Of a DNA stretch of 64,000 bases, positions 1 through 8,632 are shown piece after piece; positions within the stretch are counted from its first letter, which is position 1; every line of letters begins with the position of its first letter. The DNA comes from Leucobacter sp. UCMA 4100. GTDB taxonomy: Bacteria; Actinomycetota; Actinomycetes; Actinomycetales; Microbacteriaceae. Both the position numbers and the translations under genes were made by a program. Location of the stretch: positions 248,001 to 312,000 of the forward strand of contig NZ_JAFEUS010000002.1 in assembly GCF_027853335.1 (NCBI RefSeq), written 5' to 3'. The notes under the pieces are model-generated. The model was not told where the DNA came from and made no database searches. It worked only from the letters and a program-made list of their open reading frames with translations.

Positions 1-168
1 AATAGGCAATACCAGCAGCACTGTGATTGAATAGCATCTCAGAGGTGCCTTTCTGATCCTAGAAATAGTGGCGTGAACAACTACTATTATTCCAGGTCAA
101 AAGGCACTTCTTCAGTTAAACCGCCGAACTCACACCAAATTTATCGGTGGATCCAGGCTAAGGAGGGG
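1..168. other. Gene-free, relatively AT-rich segment at the left edge
   Basis: No convincing reading frame crosses this stretch, which is visibly richer in A and T than the element genes to its right. It holds a short inverted repeat, GTGCCTTT near 45-52 against AAAGGCAC near 101-108. Its role is unknown. It lies downstream of the leftward-transcribed gene at 169-429 and could be the spacer before the next element gene. No part of the missing comM 3' half is seen here, so the element continues to the left. Confidence 0.4.
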
Positions 169-429
169 CTACGCCCACTCCTCCACTGTGCTGGGCAGCG
201 GATCGGACACAACCGCGGTCGGGTACAGCATTTCGCGCAGTCGTGCAGCCGACTTCTCGATGTCCCGTAGGCGCTTCGCCAGGTCCGCAGTGGCCGTCCG
301 GTCCCCGCGCTCGATAGCAGCGGTGATGAGTCCGGGCACGCGCAGGGATGCGGCACGCAGTGCGTCGTACGCTTGATCGGCAGCGTGATAGATGGCGGTG
401 TCAACGGGTGCGAGTTCTGTGGTGGGCAT
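169..429 (-). CDS. Small helical protein of unknown function, conjugative-element gene
   Basis: This frame encodes 86 residues with no family I recognise. The ATG at 429 is chosen because GAGGAG lies just upstream of it; the longer frame reaching to 606 only overlaps the coupling-protein gene. The sequence looks mostly alpha-helical, with Ala-, Arg- and Glu-rich stretches (for example LAKRLRDIEKSAARLREML), which suggests a short coiled coil or DNA-associated protein. It lies downstream of the coupling-protein gene on the same strand but is separated from it by a strong hairpin, so it is probably partly uncoupled from that operon. Confidence 0.6.
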   Translation of the reverse strand: MPTTELAPVDTAIYHAADQAYDALRAASLRVPGLITAAIERGDRTATADLAKRLRDIEKSAARLREMLYPTAVVSDPLPSTVEEWA

Positions 430-447
430 CGGGTGTTCTCCTCGGGT

Positions 448-478
448 AGGGCACCGCCTGAGTCCCAGGCGGTGCCCT
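448..478 (-). terminator. Hairpin terminator after the coupling-protein gene
   Basis: A perfect 13-bp stem with a 5-nt loop lies between the coupling-protein stop at 491 and the ribosome binding site of the gene at 429. No U-tract follows, as for most hairpins in this window. It could terminate or attenuate transcription. Confidence 0.7.
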
Positions 479-490
479 TGACCGTGAGCG

Positions 491-2278
491 CTATGCGGCC
501 TCGCCCAACTCGTCCTCTTCCTCGACCAAACGGGGCCCCGGTGATGCCGTCTCCCAGGCGGACGTGTCGGGTAGGCGCTGGACGCGAGCCAGAGCGGCGC
601 GGTCACCCTGAGCGGCGGCCATCAGGTCCGGGTCCTCGAACAAGGGGGTCGCTCGGACCTGCACGGTGCCGCCGGGCACATCCGGGCGGCCTGGCAACCA
701 GACGAGCGCATGGAACGTCTGCATGGCGGCCAACCGCGCCGGGGTGGCCGCGTCCTTTTCCACGAGGTTGCGGGAGCGCTGTGTGGTCTTGGACGTGCTC
801 GACCCGTCACGCAGCATCCCCTTAACAGCCCCGGAGTAGTTGTTGGACTTAGTGACCGAGATGCTCACGGACTGTTCCTGCACAAGTTCTCGCTTGCCCG
901 CCAGCTCACTGTACGCACGCAGGGTCTCAGAGTCGGTCGTGGCGGCGAATAGGACGTGTCCGCCCGAGCAGGCGTTGCGGATGGAGGCCGCGCCCTCGCG
1001 CCCGTAGACGCCGATGAGGTCGGAGACCGACTGGGTGCAGAGCAGGAATTTCACGCGGGCGGAGCGGGCGAGGTTGGCCGCCCACGATTGCAGGTCGCGG
1101 TGCGGTGTGCAGTGCACCAGCTCATCCAGGACTACGAGGTGCTGCACGGGCAGCGCGCCCCCGTGGGCCGATGCCCGCCGTTGCAGCTCCTCGACGTACG
1201 CGCCCAGCAAAGCGTTCGTGAGAGGCCGATAGTCCGGCGTGGGGCAGATCAGATACAGGGTGTGCATCTCGGGCATGGTGTCCAGTCGCAGCGTAGTCTT
1301 GTCATCCCAGGACTGGCGGACGACGCTACCGGCGAGGATCAGGCCCTCGATGACCTGGGCGACCGAGCCGAGGATGCCTGCGCGCGTCTCCTCCGCTCGC
1401 GCCGCAGCGGCTGTCAGACCCAACGCCAACTGCGCCTGCTCCAGGGCGGCGCTCATCGTCACAGCCGCGTCCTCGCCCAGCTCAGCAGCGTCAGCGTAGT
1501 TGGCCTGCTCCGCTTCGAGGTCGTGCAGCAGACTGTCCCAGGCGTCCGGTCCATCGTCAGCACCGCTATTGTTGCCGCCGAGTTTCTTCACCTGCTTGAT
1601 GAGGTCGAGCAGGCTGCTGCCGGGACGCGCGCGGAGATAGACGAGCAGCGCCGCGACAACAATGGTCGAGTGGGTGACGAAGAACGCCTGCTGACCACCC
1701 TGCTCGGCGCCCTTAACCGCGGTGAGCATCGCGTGAGAGGTACGCTGAGCGCGCGCCCATGTGACGCCCTCGGTGATCGGCGTCCACACGCGTACCTGAT
1801 CTCGCAGCGCCGGTGACTTTGCCAGATCCGCAGCCGGGTCGAAAATGACGGGCGCCGTGGTAATCGCACGTGCCCCGATGGTGCCGCGTGCTAGGTCTGT
1901 CTTGGTGGTGGATACGAGCGCGGGGCCTCGATGGCGCACGATGGCCGGAGACAGTGCCGCGATGCTCTTGCCCGAGCCGGGCGCGCCCAGCACTTCGACA
2001 GGCGCATCGGTGTCGTCCATGACGAGGCGATCCGTCATCACCGGCTCACTGGCGACATCCACGAGGCAACCGAACACGATGCGGTCCTCGCGCGTCATCT
2101 GGCGCACGGCGATTTCACGCTGGCCGAGCATATCGCGCGATCCGCTCACCGTGTGCTGCGCCCGCTTAGCCTCGCGTGCTGCGATACGTCGCCGATGCGT
2201 CCACCACGCGATCACAACACCGATGCAGAGGAGGACAGTGCCAGTGAGGAGCCACAGAAGAAGATCAGTCCAACTCAT
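491..2278 (-). CDS. VirD4/TraG-family type IV coupling protein
   Basis: This 595-residue inner-membrane ATPase would link the relaxase-DNA complex to a type IV secretion channel during conjugation. One membrane segment lies at about residues 5-27, followed by a basic stretch. A Walker A motif (GAPGSGKS) lies near residue 98 and a Walker B-like motif (LVVLDEL) near residue 390. A QS-containing segment (LLCTQSVSDLIGVYG) after Walker B is typical of TraM-recognition or TraG-type domains. The C-terminus is acidic, as in many coupling proteins. Its start overlaps the upstream membrane-protein gene by 14 nt, which indicates translational coupling. The MobF relaxase gene is divergent. Type IV secretion genes themselves are not in the window. 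Confidence 0.85.
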   Translation of the reverse strand: MSWTDLLLWLLTGTVLLCIGVVIAWWTHRRRIAAREAKRAQHTVSGSRDMLGQREIAVRQMTREDRIVFGCLVDVASEPVMTDRLVMDDTDAPVEVLGAPGSGKSIAALSPAIVRHRGPALVSTTKTDLARGTIGARAITTAPVIFDPAADLAKSPALRDQVRVWTPITEGVTWARAQRTSHAMLTAVKGAEQGGQQAFFVTHSTIVVAALLVYLRARPGSSLLDLIKQVKKLGGNNSGADDGPDAWDSLLHDLEAEQANYADAAELGEDAAVTMSAALEQAQLALGLTAAAARAEETRAGILGSVAQVIEGLILAGSVVRQSWDDKTTLRLDTMPEMHTLYLICPTPDYRPLTNALLGAYVEELQRRASAHGGALPVQHLVVLDELVHCTPHRDLQSWAANLARSARVKFLLCTQSVSDLIGVYGREGAASIRNACSGGHVLFAATTDSETLRAYSELAGKRELVQEQSVSISVTKSNNYSGAVKGMLRDGSSTSKTTQRSRNLVEKDAATPARLAAMQTFHALVWLPGRPDVPGGTVQVRATPLFEDPDLMAAAQGDRAALARVQRLPDTSAWETASPGPRLVEEEDELGEAA

Positions 2279-2591
2279 CGAGCACCTCCTTGTCGGCGGT
2301 GCGCTTCGTTACGGCGGCATGGGCCTTGCTCGCTAGCAACGAGAGCCCGGCGAACACGACGCGTACGCCGCGACAGATGAGGCCGGCCATCTTCGCGCTG
2401 AGCTTGCGCGCCTTGCCGGGGTGCTTTACGGCGTAGATGACGCACTGGGCGACGATCACGATGCCTGCTAGACGCATCAGGGACCAGTCAATGGGAGCAC
2501 CGAACCGGACGGCTGCGTACAGCTCGTCGCCCGCGGCGAAGACTGCGGCTGCGATCACGGCCCACCAGATGTAGCGCCAGGGCTTCTTCAT
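2265..2591 (-). CDS. Small membrane protein of a conjugation operon, function unknown
   Basis: The product has 108 residues. Two hydrophobic segments are visible, at about residues 8-22 and 40-55, and possibly a third near 76-90. The C-terminus is charged (TADKEVLDELD). It matches no family I can name. The start overlaps the stop of the upstream gene in an ATGA arrangement, and its own 3' end overlaps the coupling-protein start. The three genes therefore form a tight operon, and this protein probably helps mating-pair formation or coupling-protein assembly. Confidence 0.7.
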   Translation of the reverse strand: MKKPWRYIWWAVIAAAVFAAGDELYAAVRFGAPIDWSLMRLAGIVIVAQCVIYAVKHPGKARKLSAKMAGLICRGVRVVFAGLSLLASKAHAAVTKRTADKEVLDELD

Positions 2592-2797
2592 CGTGCGTCA
2601 CCTCCTGCTTTGTGCAGGTCGAGTGCGGCGCGCACCAGGTGGTCCCAGGTGAGCGTCTGCGTGGCGCGCAGGGCGTCGAGCTGTGTCCAGGTGTCTGGTG
2701 AAGCAGTCGCGACGATGGTCACCCGTCGCGAATCCAGTGGCGGGATGGCGGTCAGCTCGGGGCGAGTCTGCGCCAGCGTGTCCAGCGCATCACCCAC
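2588..2797 (-). CDS. Small putative DNA-binding or accessory protein, start uncertain
   Basis: With the first canonical start (GTG at 2797) this encodes 69 residues. That GTG has no ribosome binding site, and the frame stays open and coding-like upstream (SVHPQTRRAAQIAAARASQR is the deduced sequence). No ATG, GTG or TTG occurs in frame upstream. An AAGGAG at 2899-2904 instead sits just before three consecutive ATC codons (2888-2896), so a non-canonical AUC start giving about 100 residues is possible. The extended protein looks like a small helical accessory protein of the kind encoded next to relaxase genes; this is inference. It begins the leftward operon leading to the coupling protein. Confidence 0.55.
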   Translation of the reverse strand: MGDALDTLAQTRPELTAIPPLDSRRVTIVATASPDTWTQLDALRATQTLTWDHLVRAALDLHKAGGDAR

Positions 2798-2944
2798 CGA
2801 GAGGTGCAGACGTTGTGATGCTCGCGCGGCTGCGATCTGCGCAGCCCGTCGAGTCTGGGGATGGACGCTCAGGGTCCTAGTCGTGGAGATGATGATGACT
2901 CCTTCGGTTGGTCTTTCGTCATCTGCACCGTGCCGATGACTCCC

Positions 2945-3200
2945 CAGACCGTTAGAGCGCTGTATGACTACACAACCCCTCCTTAGTCACGCTTCGATTC
3001 AGGTCCCTCCTCTTTGCCCTCCACCAGTCAGATACGGCCCATTTCTCTCGTCTCCTGGCTCTCAGCCCCATTCCTCCTCTAGCCCCTCTTTTTCTCTACA
3101 CACGCTGGCATCCGCCTGCGGCGGCTTGCACGGCCAGCGTTCGCGCACACGGTCCTCATACGTCCACACAACTCCTCGGCACGGTGCCAGGAGGGACGAT
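2945..3200. other. Candidate origin of transfer (oriT) between accessory operon and relaxase gene
   Basis: This non-coding stretch separates the leftward accessory operon from the MobF relaxase gene, a usual place for oriT. An inverted repeat ACGCTGGC (3102-3109) and GCCAGCGT (3133-3140) encloses a second hairpin, CCGCC (3112-3116) with GGCGG (3120-3124). A weaker repeat, TGACTA (2965-2970) with TAGTCA (2984-2989), lies to the left. From about 2998 to 3100 the top strand is strikingly pyrimidine-rich. The reading frame that crosses the region from 2964 is the untranslated upstream part of the relaxase frame. The nick site cannot be placed from sequence alone. Confidence 0.45.
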
Positions 3201-3215
3201 TTGAGGAGGACGGCA

Positions 3216-6200
3216 GTGGCCGCATCAATTGCAACCATCAAGGCGGGCCAGGCGAAGGCCTTGGCCGACTACTACGCGAACAAGGCGTCGGAGAGAGTCG
3301 CTGACCTCGCGATGGACCCCGAACACGCGGACAAGTCCGCGGACGAGCTGATGATGCTCGCACGCATCCAAGTGGCCCGCGAGGAAGCTATGCACGATGG
3401 CAGAGACCCGGACAGAGCGGAGGTGAAGGAGCGTGCCGCTATCGCCTCGGATCGCGTCGCCGGGGCCACCGCCTACTACGCCGCGGACGACGCCGACCCG
3501 GACGGGCGACGTGTTTGGATTCGCGGCGACCGTGCCGGAGAAGCGATCACCGGGACGCAGTTGGAGGCGCTGTTCTTGGGCGCGGACGAGGCAGGGCAGA
3601 ACCTAGGAGACCCAGCACCGCAGGAGATCAAGAAGGCCGCGAAGCTCGCCGGGTACACGGGCGAGATAACACCCAACGTTCTCGCCTCGATGCGTGCGGG
3701 ACTGCACCCCGAGACCGGCGCAGAGCTAACCGGCGATGCTGCCGACTACGCCCGGCAGGTGTGGGCAGCACCGGAGCGGAACGAGAATGCCGTGACCGCT
3801 TTCGACACGACGCTGAGCGCTCCCAAGGGCGTCTCGCTGCTGGCCGCGTTCTGCGATGATCGGACCGCCGAGGCCGTCATCCGAGCGCATCAGGAGGCTG
3901 CCGCGCAAGCGTTGGACTGGGCGCAGGAAAACGGGGCGGTCGTGGCCCGGCGCGGTAAGGACGGCGTGGTCCATCAGGCGGCCGAGCTGACCGAAGCGGC
4001 GCAGATCACCGAGATGACATCTCGGGCAGGCGACCCTCAGCTCCACACCCACACCCTCGTCTCCGCCTACGTTGTCAGCAACGAGGACGGACGCCGCACC
4101 ACCATGGACTCCCAGGCGTGGCATGGAGCGTCTGCCGCGATCAACGCGAGCTACCTGCGAGCCCTAGACGCGAACCTGCGCCAAGAGGTCGGCGTGGGCC
4201 TGGAGCTGGACGAGAAGGGACAGCGCACCGTGGTCCCCGGCATCGCCCCGCAACTCATCGAGCGCTACAGCTCACGCCGTAACGCGATCAACGAGACGAT
4301 CACCGAGCGCACGCAGGAGAAGGAACGCCTGGAACAGGTCATGGGCAGTGCCCGCCACCTGTTCAAGGAGTCGCACCAGGCCCTCGAGGCAGGCGAGGCC
4401 CTCACCGACGCCGAGACGCGCCGCGCCGAGGTCTACGGGCAATGGCTGGATTCGGGGACCACTCCGCAAGCCGCTGCACTGGACACCCGCGTCTCGAAGG
4501 CGGAGGAGCCCGAGCACGTCGCACGCGAGCGCTGGGCAGCAGACCCGACCACCCCGGACGGGGCACGCCTGCTCGGCGGAGCACAGGCCGCCACACAGCA
4601 GGCACAGCACGCTCCTGTGGCCGAGTGGGGCGAGGTCGAGCAGGCCCGGTTCACCGCCGAACTGGCCGAGCACCTCACGAAGGATGCCGCAGCGTTCTCC
4701 ACTAAGGAAGCGCACGCGGCCGCCCTTCATCTGGCCCCGACAGGTGTGAGTACATCCGAGATTGCCGAGACCGTGGACGACTACCTCACCCGTGGCGCGG
4801 TCCTGATGCAGGAGCGCGAGGAAGCCGAGCGGGTAGGCGACCGCTGGGCGGAGAAAACGCGGAGGTTCACGACTTCCGAGATCGTGCAGGAGCAGCAGCA
4901 CATCGTGGCGACCGGGCAGCAGCTCGCGGACGACACCGTGCCCGCGATCAGAGAAACGAATCTGAGGGCCGCCGCCACGGTTGTGAACTCACATAGGGTC
5001 TCGGAGGACCAGGAACAGCTCGTGGGCGCGTATCTCACCGGGCAGCGACTCATCACCTGCGACGGCCCCGCCGGCGGCGGCAAGAGCCGCGTCGCGGAGA
5101 CGATTGCGGAGCTGGCCCATGGGGCGGGGGCGCAGGTCACGGTCCTGTCCACGCAGACAGACACCGCCGCCGATCTTGCCGCTGAAATCGGCGCGGATCG
5201 CGCCATGAGTTTCCAGAAGGCGACGATGCGCGCCGCCGACGAAGACAACCCCCACCATTCCAAGGGAGTTTTCGAGTCGGGCTACTGGGGGCAGGGCCTC
5301 ACCGCTGAGCAGGCCGACGACTATCACACGATCCGCATGCACCAGCGCGAAGCCAAGACCGACCGGCAGCGTGAGAAGGCAGAGCGCGAGATGGCGCGTT
5401 GGGTCGAGTCCCTGCCGACGAAGGCCGATGCAAAGCTCACCCAGCAGACCCGTTCTCACGTCGAGCAGATGGACAAGCTCGCCCGGTGGACAGACATCGG
5501 AGATCGCTCGGAGCTGCACCAATGGCGCACGCAACTCATCGCGGAGGCAGCCGAGCAGCCCGAAACCGTGGTCAAGATCGACCACGACAGGCCGCAGGTC
5601 ATCATCGTGGACGAAGCCGCGATGACGAACAACCAGCACCTCGGGCGTCTACTGGACTATGCCCGCGAGCACCGCAACGTCCAACTCGTCATGGTGGGTG
5701 ACACCGCGCAACTCGGCGGTATCGGACGTTCAGGCGCATACCGCGCCCTGCTGGACGAGGTGCAGCCCGTGCAGCTCGCTGAGACGCGCCGGGCACGGCA
5801 GGAATGGGAGCGCGAAGCCCAGCTCTCGATGCGCGGGCTCGACTACACCGACACCGCCGAGACCCACGATGCGGCCCGAGCACTGGTGGACACCTACCGG
5901 GCACAGGGGCGTGTGGGCCACATCGGTGACGAAGACGTGTCCCGCGCTATCGCAGACGGTCGTGCGGAAGCCTCCGACAAGCGCGCCGATATGGACCTCG
6001 CCGCAGAACAGGCAGCCGACTGGTACATGAGCCGCCGCGGCGACCAGGACACCCTCGTGCTCACCGCGACTCGCGCCCAGCAGGTGCAGGTGGCACAGCG
6101 CATCCAGGAACGGCGCATCGCGGACCCGGACGACAAGGCGATGCGAGCCGATGCGAAGACCGCGACGCTCGACCTGGGCGAGGGCCAGACCCAGCAGGCG

Positions 6201-6851
6201 CAGAAGGGTGAGCCGGTCATGGTGCGGCAGAACGACACCCGCCGTGGCCTACGCAACGGCATGACTGGCGAGGTAGTCGCCGTGAGTGCGCGTGGTGGCG
6301 TCACCGTGCAGATGACCGACGAGCGCGGACGAACGTTCAAGACGTCGATGACCCGGAAGGACCTTAACGAGGGAAAGCTCTCCCTCGCCTACAGCAGCAC
6401 CAGCCACAAGGCGCAGGGGGCAACCGTGGACCGGGCACTGTACATCCATGACGCGAAGTCCCCGCATGTGGACCGGCACATGGTCTATCCGTCGGTCAGC
6501 CGTGGGCGTCAGGAGAACCGGATTCTCGTGGTCGGCGGAGCCGACGAGACCGAGGCAGCAGAGTCGTTGGCCACTGCAATGCACCGCAGCAACACCGCCG
6601 AGCCGGTCCGCGTGGTCTCTCAGCCGGTCTCCGATGCAGAGCGGGAATGGGTGGCCAAGCGCCACCCGAGCCTGCCACGCGAGCAGCAGGACGAGATGGC
6701 CCTGCGCATGCGTGAGCGTGACCAGCGCCATGCCCGTGACGATGCCCGAGACCGCCAGATCGCACAGCGTCGCCAGACGCAGCAGCTCGCCCAGGAGCGC
6801 GACCGCGTACAGTCACGCCGCCGCGGGCTCGGGCGCGGGCGCGCCGCCTGA
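3216..6851 (+). CDS. MobF-family relaxase with RecD-like helicase (TraA/TrwC type)
   Basis: The product is 1211 residues, the usual size for MobF relaxases. It would nick DNA at oriT, stay attached through a tyrosine and unwind the strand. The N-terminal domain has a tyrosine pair (ADYYANK, about residues 17-23) and the metal-binding histidine motif (QLHTHTLV, near residue 275). The helicase half has Walker A (DGPAGGGKSR, near 615), a Walker B-type VIIVDEAAM (near 795) and the late motif SSTSHKAQGATVDRA (near 1060). The C-terminus is very rich in Arg and Gln. GTG at 3216 is chosen because GAGGAGGA lies 5 nt upstream; the open frame from 2964 is Pro/Ser-rich and not relaxase-like. Confidence 0.92.
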   Translation: MAASIATIKAGQAKALADYYANKASERVADLAMDPEHADKSADELMMLARIQVAREEAMHDGRDPDRAEVKERAAIASDRVAGATAYYAADDADPDGRRVWIRGDRAGEAITGTQLEALFLGADEAGQNLGDPAPQEIKKAAKLAGYTGEITPNVLASMRAGLHPETGAELTGDAADYARQVWAAPERNENAVTAFDTTLSAPKGVSLLAAFCDDRTAEAVIRAHQEAAAQALDWAQENGAVVARRGKDGVVHQAAELTEAAQITEMTSRAGDPQLHTHTLVSAYVVSNEDGRRTTMDSQAWHGASAAINASYLRALDANLRQEVGVGLELDEKGQRTVVPGIAPQLIERYSSRRNAINETITERTQEKERLEQVMGSARHLFKESHQALEAGEALTDAETRRAEVYGQWLDSGTTPQAAALDTRVSKAEEPEHVARERWAADPTTPDGARLLGGAQAATQQAQHAPVAEWGEVEQARFTAELAEHLTKDAAAFSTKEAHAAALHLAPTGVSTSEIAETVDDYLTRGAVLMQEREEAERVGDRWAEKTRRFTTSEIVQEQQHIVATGQQLADDTVPAIRETNLRAAATVVNSHRVSEDQEQLVGAYLTGQRLITCDGPAGGGKSRVAETIAELAHGAGAQVTVLSTQTDTAADLAAEIGADRAMSFQKATMRAADEDNPHHSKGVFESGYWGQGLTAEQADDYHTIRMHQREAKTDRQREKAEREMARWVESLPTKADAKLTQQTRSHVEQMDKLARWTDIGDRSELHQWRTQLIAEAAEQPETVVKIDHDRPQVIIVDEAAMTNNQHLGRLLDYAREHRNVQLVMVGDTAQLGGIGRSGAYRALLDEVQPVQLAETRRARQEWEREAQLSMRGLDYTDTAETHDAARALVDTYRAQGRVGHIGDEDVSRAIADGRAEASDKRADMDLAAEQAADWYMSRRGDQDTLVLTATRAQQVQVAQRIQERRIADPDDKAMRADAKTATLDLGEGQTQQAQKGEPVMVRQNDTRRGLRNGMTGEVVAVSARGGVTVQMTDERGRTFKTSMTRKDLNEGKLSLAYSSTSHKAQGATVDRALYIHDAKSPHVDRHMVYPSVSRGRQENRILVVGGADETEAAESLATAMHRSNTAEPVRVVSQPVSDAEREWVAKRHPSLPREQQDEMALRMRERDQRHARDDARDRQIAQRRQTQQLAQERDRVQSRRRGLGRGRAA

Positions 6852-6866
6852 GAAAGGGAGACCCCC

Positions 6867-7559
6867 GTGACGCTTGTAGAAGCGCTCAACACCCTTGGCC
6901 TGGCGCCCGCAGCGACCCCGGACGAGGTCAAACGCGCCTACCGCGCGCGCATCCAGGCGACTCACCCCGACCTCGCCACAGACGGCGACGACGCCGCGCG
7001 ACGCGCCACCGAGGCCGTGCGCGTGAACGCCGCTCGTGACCTCCTACTCGCGGGCGGCACCGGCACACCCAGCCAGGCCAGCCCGCAGCCAGAGACGCCC
7101 CCGGCACCACCCCATTCGGAGCCCGCGCAGTGCTCACCCACGCCGGGACGGGACGAGCGCCGCACTACCGCGGCGACGCCCACGACCCCGGCAGCGCGAT
7201 CAACCGAGCGCGTAGTACACCCACTCCGCTGGTTCCTCTCCATCGGCGGAGCGCTCATCGTCGCAGGCGCGGTCGCTCGCTTCCTACACGCCTGGGATGG
7301 CGCACTGGAACCCACAAAGTGGGGAGACGCTTCCCTAGCGATGGGGCCGCTGGCGATCCTGCTGCACGCGGCGGTCGGCCTGGTTGGGGTCTGGTTCCTG
7401 GGCAGACGCGCGGACCGGCCCGCCCGCGCCGTACTCGCCCTCGCAGTCATCCTCTACTCGTCGTTCTCAGAAGTAAGCCATCGCCTGAACTTCATCGAGG
7501 AGGCGATACTCCTCATCGTCCTCGTCGTCTGGCCGCTGTACCGCCTGGTGACCAGGTAG
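6867..7559 (+). CDS. J-domain (DnaJ-like) membrane protein of the conjugative element
   Basis: The protein has 230 residues. Residues 1 to about 60 form a J domain with the HPD motif (THPDLATDGDD), which in this family stimulates DnaK ATPase activity. A Pro/Thr-rich linker (about 65-115) follows, then about four hydrophobic segments (about 122-140, 150-172, 182-200 and 208-226), so it should be a membrane-bound co-chaperone. It begins 15 nt after the relaxase stop with AAAGGGAG upstream of its GTG start, so the two are very likely co-transcribed. It may help load or unfold the relaxase at the membrane; this is inference. A strong hairpin follows. Confidence 0.8.
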   Translation: MTLVEALNTLGLAPAATPDEVKRAYRARIQATHPDLATDGDDAARRATEAVRVNAARDLLLAGGTGTPSQASPQPETPPAPPHSEPAQCSPTPGRDERRTTAATPTTPAARSTERVVHPLRWFLSIGGALIVAGAVARFLHAWDGALEPTKWGDASLAMGPLAILLHAAVGLVGVWFLGRRADRPARAVLALAVILYSSFSEVSHRLNFIEEAILLIVLVVWPLYRLVTR

Positions 7560-7568
7560 ACCGGGCAA

Positions 7569-7608
7569 GAGAAGGGGGCCACGAACCCAGATTCGTGGCC
7601 CCCTTCTC
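7569..7608. terminator. Bidirectional hairpin terminator
   Basis: A perfect 17-bp stem (7569-7585 with 7592-7608) and a 6-nt loop lie between the rightward J-domain gene and the leftward gene ending at 7615. It probably serves both. Confidence 0.85.
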
Positions 7609-7614
7609 ACACCT

Positions 7615-8097
7615 TCACGTCGAGATCAGAATGAGGTTGGGAGCCGTACCGCTGGGCAACGAGGGCAGTGATGCCGCATCCACGCCGAACCCACTGATGC
7701 GCTCGTCTACGAAAAGCCCCGATGCATCATCCGGTTCCAGGACGGCAGCGCCCTGGGTCTCCGATTCGAGGAACGGGGCCACCATGAGCAGAGCGTTGAG
7801 CCCTCCCGGGATCGGCGTGTCCTTCTTCGCCGCAGCGAGCAGCTTCGCTTCTGTCTGCCGGTAGCGGTCGGCGTCGGTGGCCGCGAGCTGCGAGAGGTCA
7901 GGGCCAGCGGTGTAATCGCTCACAGCATCGCGCGCCCTGTCGATCACCGCCCGCGCGCTCTCCGTGGTGGGATGCTCGTCGGAGCCCTGGGGCGTGAGCG
8001 AGACATCGGAACCGGTGCGCGTGGCCCCGTAGTAGTACAGCGCCGCAGACCCGTCGTCTGCCACCCCGAGGATAGTTACCCGAGCGTCGTCGGCCAT
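7615..8097 (-). CDS. Hypothetical 160-residue protein of the element
   Basis: No family is recognised. The sequence is soluble and acidic, with no signal peptide or membrane segment, and a Gly/Ala-rich N-terminus (VTILGVADDGSAALYYYGA) that could be beta-structured. The start is well supported: GGGAGGAAACACG precedes ATG at 8097. It is a single-gene unit between the bidirectional hairpin and an operator-like repeat at 8116-8142, which may control it. Confidence 0.65.
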   Translation of the reverse strand: MADDARVTILGVADDGSAALYYYGATRTGSDVSLTPQGSDEHPTTESARAVIDRARDAVSDYTAGPDLSQLAATDADRYRQTEAKLLAAAKKDTPIPGGLNALLMVAPFLESETQGAAVLEPDDASGLFVDERISGFGVDAASLPSLPSGTAPNLILIST

Positions 8098-8115
8098 CGT
8101 GTTTCCTCCCTGGTT

Positions 8116-8142
8116 GAGAACGGTTTTCTATTGATCGTGTCA
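8116..8142. repeat. Imperfect 27-nt repeat, copy 1 (operator-like)
   Basis: This stretch matches 9676-9702 at 20 of 27 positions without gaps. Both copies hold a near-palindrome of the form GARAAC-G-GTTKTC followed by TGATCG and TCA. It lies 18 nt upstream of the start of the gene at 7615-8097. It could be an operator for the nearby XRE regulator or the edge of an inserted cassette. Confidence 0.5.
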
Positions 8143-8220
8143 TGACAGACTGCGCTGCGCTCTCGGGGTCGAGGTGTGGACACGCCCGAGGGTCGCTCTC
8201 ACGGCCTCCGTCGAAAGGCC

Positions 8221-8604
8221 TCATCGGGAAGGGCTGCCGCCTTCGATGGGGTGTGGACCAGGATCTAGGATCGTGCGGGCCGTCTGTGCTGCTTGCGAGT
8301 GGGGCTCAGCACCAAAGTCATACAGTTCGGTCATGGGTATGTCGAGCACCGCAGCGATGGCGGCCACCGTGGAAAGTTTCGGGTTCGCGTGCGTACCCGC
8401 TCGCCTGGACGACGACTGCCCGGTCTCAATCAGCGCGTAATGCGCGCGGGTGAGGCCAGCGGTGTACGCAACCTGCTCTTGCGTCAGTCCGCGCGCTTCT
8501 CTGAGGCGCTTAATACTGCTTCCCAAGCGGCGCGCGTCGTCGGCCGTCCATGCAAGTGAGTCCACTCGCACCAGTCCAGTTTGATAGCGTGCTGTTGTCT
8601 GCAT
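8221..8604 (-). CDS. XRE-family helix-turn-helix transcriptional regulator
   Basis: The product is at most 127 residues. A lambda-repressor-like HTH spans about residues 28-95 (IKRLREARGLTQEQVAYTAG followed by LTRAHYALIETGQ), with a second helical region (LSTVAAIAAVLDIPMTELY). The ATG at 8604 has no ribosome binding site and lies only about 30 nt from the divergent lipoprotein start. A GTG at 8571 may be the real start and would leave space for divergent promoters. It probably controls itself, the lipoprotein and perhaps the gene at 7615-8097. Confidence 0.85.
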   Translation of the reverse strand: MQTTARYQTGLVRVDSLAWTADDARRLGSSIKRLREARGLTQEQVAYTAGLTRAHYALIETGQSSSRRAGTHANPKLSTVAAIAAVLDIPMTELYDFGAEPHSQAAQTARTILDPGPHPIEGGSPSR

Positions 8605-8632
8605 GCTGCAACGAACAATCGAAAGGACTGCG

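Noticed and set aside
956-1816. Long open frame on the plus strand inside the coupling-protein gene
   Set aside because: It is the shadow of a real minus-strand gene with clear Walker motifs; G/C-rich codons leave opposite frames open.
2964-3215. N-terminal extension of the relaxase frame
   Set aside because: The encoded sequence is Pro/Ser-rich and not like a relaxase, while GTG 3216 has an ideal Shine-Dalgarno and begins the recognisable domain.
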